DNA of 10,769 nucleotides from assembly GCA_015222115.1 (NCBI GenBank), contig JADFUO010000216.1:1-10769 (forward strand), read 5' to 3'. The notes under the pieces were generated by a model. It made no database searches, was not told the origin of the DNA, and saw only the letters and a list, made by a program, of their open reading frames with translations. Within the stretch, counting starts at the first letter, position 1; every line of letters starts with the position of its first letter. The DNA is from Bacteroidota bacterium. GTDB taxonomy: Bacteria; Bacteroidota; Bacteroidia; Bacteroidales; JADFUO01. Positions 9,126 through 10,769 of the stretch are shown piece by piece. Position numbers and translations under genes: made by a program.

Positions 9126-9599
9126 ATGATACGAGTTGGATTTGGTTTTGATGTTCACAAACTTGAAAACAATCAGGATTTCCGGATTGGTGGTATTAAA
9201 ATTCCACATACAAAAGGTGCAGTTGGATACTCTGATGCTGATGTTTTAATACATGCAATTTGTGATGCCTTATTAGGTGCTGCCGCTTTACGCGATATAG
9301 GTTTCTTTTTTCCTGACAAATCCCCTGAATTCAAAAATATTGACAGCAAGATATTACTGAAAAAAGTTGTTAGCCTGATTGCCGAAAACGGCTATTCAAT
9401 AAATAATATTGACTCAACAATTTGTCTTCAAAAACCAAAACTCTCAGAACACATCCCCGAAATGAAAAAAGTCCTTGCTAAAACCATGCATATCAGAGAA
9501 GGAGATATTTCAATAAAAGCAACCACTACCGAAATGTTAGGTTTTGAAGGCAGAGAAGAAGGGGTTTCGGCTTATGCTGTGGTGCTTATTAATAAATAA
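9126..9599 (+). CDS. ispF: 2-C-methyl-D-erythritol 2,4-cyclodiphosphate synthase IspF
   Basis: This cytoplasmic enzyme of the MEP isoprenoid pathway cyclises CDP-methylerythritol 2-phosphate to methylerythritol cyclodiphosphate, releasing CMP. It normally works as a trimer with active sites at subunit interfaces. At 157 residues it has the usual length. The metal ligands are present: Asp9 and His11 in GFGFDVHKL, and His43 in DVLIHAICDAL. Also present are GAAALRDIGFFFPD and the signature KATTTEMLGFEGREEG at 131-146. The residue equivalent to E. coli His34, normally in a HSD motif, is Tyr35 here (GYSDAD), which is unusual. The gene begins 55 bases after porV with no convincing promoter of its own, so co-transcription with porV is likely. 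Its presence shows MEP rather than mevalonate isoprenoid synthesis. Confidence 0.96.
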   Translation: MIRVGFGFDVHKLENNQDFRIGGIKIPHTKGAVGYSDADVLIHAICDALLGAAALRDIGFFFPDKSPEFKNIDSKILLKKVVSLIAENGYSINNIDSTICLQKPKLSEHIPEMKKVLAKTMHIREGDISIKATTTEMLGFEGREEGVSAYAVVLINK

Positions 9600-9618
9600 T
9601 AATTTCTATTTATTAATA
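9587..9618. terminator. A/T-only inverted repeat at the ispF/GHL10 convergent junction (possible bidirectional terminator)
   Basis: TATTAATAAATA at 9587-9598 is the exact reverse complement of TATTTATTAATA at 9607-9618, giving a 12-base-pair stem with an 8-base loop. It overlaps the ispF stop codon and ends directly before the stop of the minus-strand gene, so it sits where a shared terminator would be expected. The stem has no G or C, so it would be weak, and such repeats arise easily in A/T-rich DNA. Confidence 0.4.
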
Positions 9619-10683
9619 TTATTCCTTAAAAACAGACGATTTCAACTTATCCATAAATTCATCCGTTAAAGAAGAACCAAAGAAAAAAACCACTCCGTCA
9701 GCACCTTCTTCTCTTGCAATTATTACTTCCTGCACAACACCTTCAGGAGTGTTTGTGTTATGTGATGAACGGATTCCAATACCCGGATAAACCAAACAAT
9801 TCCTATTTGCGGCATTAACAGCCCGTTTAACCGATTCCCTGAAAACATCAAGATCATTTGTGTATTGCATTGGGCAGATAATATCAACAAGTCCTCCCTT
9901 TGCCCAAAGCTCCCAATCCTGACCTATTAAAACTTTTGCAGTTTCACCATCTGGAAAAACATCAACCCCCAAAACAACATCTTTACCTGAATTATCTATA
10001 ATTTCTTTAATCTCCCTTACAAGAGTTGTTACATGATTTGCGTTCCATTTTATCCACTCGCACCAAACCATACTTCCGCAGTCTTGATGAACGTCAAGTG
10101 GAGAATCTCCAAATTCTTTTTTAAAGGCTTCACAAGTAGCTTTATCATAGCTGAATCCCTGATTTATCTGAAAGCGGATATAATCCAGATGTATCCCGTC
10201 AATATCATATTTAAATGCTTCAATAATTTGCCTTTTTAAATATTCACGTACTTCTGTGTTTGCTATGTTTAAATATGGGTACATTTCACCCTTTTTTCCT
10301 CTGATGAGCCATTCGGGATGCTCTATTATTTCGCCTTCTAATTTTACTCTACCTCCCGGGCAAAAAATTGAATGTACTTTAATATTTCTTTCGTGGGCTT
10401 CTTTAATAAGAATTTTAAGAAAGTCCCATTTTTTTTGATGTTGATACATCATGCTGCTAAAACAAAATAGATTATTGATGCCTATTTCAGCATACTTATC
10501 CAGAAGTTCTTTCAAATGTTGTGTTGCTTCTTTTTCATCATCTTCAAACATGGTGGAACTAATCCATACAGCCCTTCCTTCTTTTTGTGGCATCGGTTGT
10601 GAAAATAATGTTACTGGAATGGTTGCAATGACAAAAAACAATATCCCTGTCATTAAAATAATAGTAGATTTTAAATGTTTCAT
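9619..10683 (-). CDS. Exported GHL10-type (DUF187-like) glycosidase-like protein
   Basis: This looks like a 354-residue TIM-barrel protein of the GHL10 family, which includes the E. coli peptidoglycan-strand hydrolase DigH/YngK. An N-terminal hydrophobic segment (about 7-28) reads as a signal peptide, with likely cleavage near FSQ at 27-29. The barrel begins with GRAVWISS at 36-43. IKVHSIFCPGGR lies at 101-112, the family hallmark DGIHLDYIRF at 162-171 (candidate catalytic Asp167), VVLGVDVFP at 236-244, and DIICPMQYTND at 267-277. The protein ends soon after the barrel with KLKSSVFKE and has no T9SS C-terminal domain, so a periplasmic or outer-membrane location is more likely than surface export. 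The substrate cannot be told from sequence; denuded peptidoglycan or another polysaccharide is inferred from the family. A homologous gene ends 34 bases upstream on the same strand, suggesting one transcript. The gene converges on ispF. Confidence 0.8.
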   Translation of the reverse strand: MKHLKSTIILMTGILFFVIATIPVTLFSQPMPQKEGRAVWISSTMFEDDEKEATQHLKELLDKYAEIGINNLFCFSSMMYQHQKKWDFLKILIKEAHERNIKVHSIFCPGGRVKLEGEIIEHPEWLIRGKKGEMYPYLNIANTEVREYLKRQIIEAFKYDIDGIHLDYIRFQINQGFSYDKATCEAFKKEFGDSPLDVHQDCGSMVWCEWIKWNANHVTTLVREIKEIIDNSGKDVVLGVDVFPDGETAKVLIGQDWELWAKGGLVDIICPMQYTNDLDVFRESVKRAVNAANRNCLVYPGIGIRSSHNTNTPEGVVQEVIIAREEGADGVVFFFGSSLTDEFMDKLKSSVFKE

Positions 10684-10717
10684 TTTTAGTTTTTTTATTT
10701 AAATGATATTTAATATT

Positions 10718-10769
10718 TTATTTAAAAACCGTTGATTTTAATTTTTCAATAATCTCATCATTAAAAGAA
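10718..10769 (-). CDS. C-terminal end of a second GHL10-type gene (cut by the window edge)
   Basis: On the minus strand the last 16 complete codons before a TAA stop at 10718-10720 read SFNDEIIEKLKSTVFK. The downstream GHL10-type protein ends SLTDEFMDKLKSSVFKE. Ten of the 16 aligned residues are identical, and the stops fall at nearly the same place, so this is the 3' end of a tandem paralogue. The gene continues beyond the right edge. The 34-base gap to the next start shows no promoter, which fits co-transcription. Only the tail is visible, so the full product is inferred. Confidence 0.7.
   Translation of the reverse strand, partial: SFNDEIIEKLKSTVFK

Noticed and set aside
9619..10683. The GHL10-type protein as a T9SS cargo, given the neighbouring genes
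   Set aside because: The chain ends right after the barrel, with no YPNPF-type C-terminal domain. Adjacency is the only link, and it is convergent.
10033..10702. Plus-strand open frames opposite the GHL10-type gene
   Set aside because: These are antisense to a protein with a signal peptide and family motifs, and none resembles a known protein.
1..10769. tRNA, rRNA, CRISPR arrays, insertion sequences or phage genes
   Set aside because: No cloverleaf, spaced direct repeats, transposase motifs or terminal inverted repeats were seen. All gaps between genes are under 100 bases.

Overview
The window is a low-GC, AT-rich stretch of a Bacteroidota chromosome. Four things support this: type IX secretion system (T9SS) genes, which are confined to that phylum; a TAnnTTTG-type -7 promoter element before porV; starts without Shine-Dalgarno sequences in A/T-rich leaders; and an MEP-pathway ispF gene beside porV. 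The porU-porV-ispF order matches, from memory, the Porphyromonas gingivalis locus. A Bacteroidales- or Marinilabiliales-like organism, possibly environmental, is my best guess; genus cannot be told.

Layout, left to right. A short leader (1-93) with a candidate promoter precedes a complete porU (94-3912), the C25-family sortase of the T9SS. After a 76-base gap with a similarly built candidate promoter comes a second, complete, colinear porU paralogue (3989-7792). porV, the T9SS outer-membrane shuttle barrel, follows at 7856-9070 behind its own strong -7 element. ispF (9126-9599) closes the plus-strand cluster. A 12-base-pair all-A/T inverted repeat lies at the convergent junction. On the minus strand, 9619-10683 encodes a secreted GHL10-type glycosidase-like protein. 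At the right edge, the last 16 codons of a second, homologous minus-strand gene are visible (10718-10769), so this gene is also part of a tandem pair.

How they work together. PorU and PorV act in the cell-surface attachment complex: PorV collects cargo carrying a C-terminal T9SS signal domain (CTD), and PorU removes that domain and links the cargo to a surface glycolipid. ispF is a housekeeping isoprenoid gene that shares the neighbourhood rather than the pathway. The GHL10 proteins are probably periplasmic or outer-membrane cell-wall or polysaccharide hydrolases and carry no T9SS signal of their own.

The most notable point is the two side-by-side sortases next to a single porV. Both keep the His/Cys catalytic dyad, but the second has lost three charged residues around the active site that the first copy retains. 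This suggests a specialised second sortase rather than a dead copy. The ispF product also has Tyr where the family normally has an active-site His.
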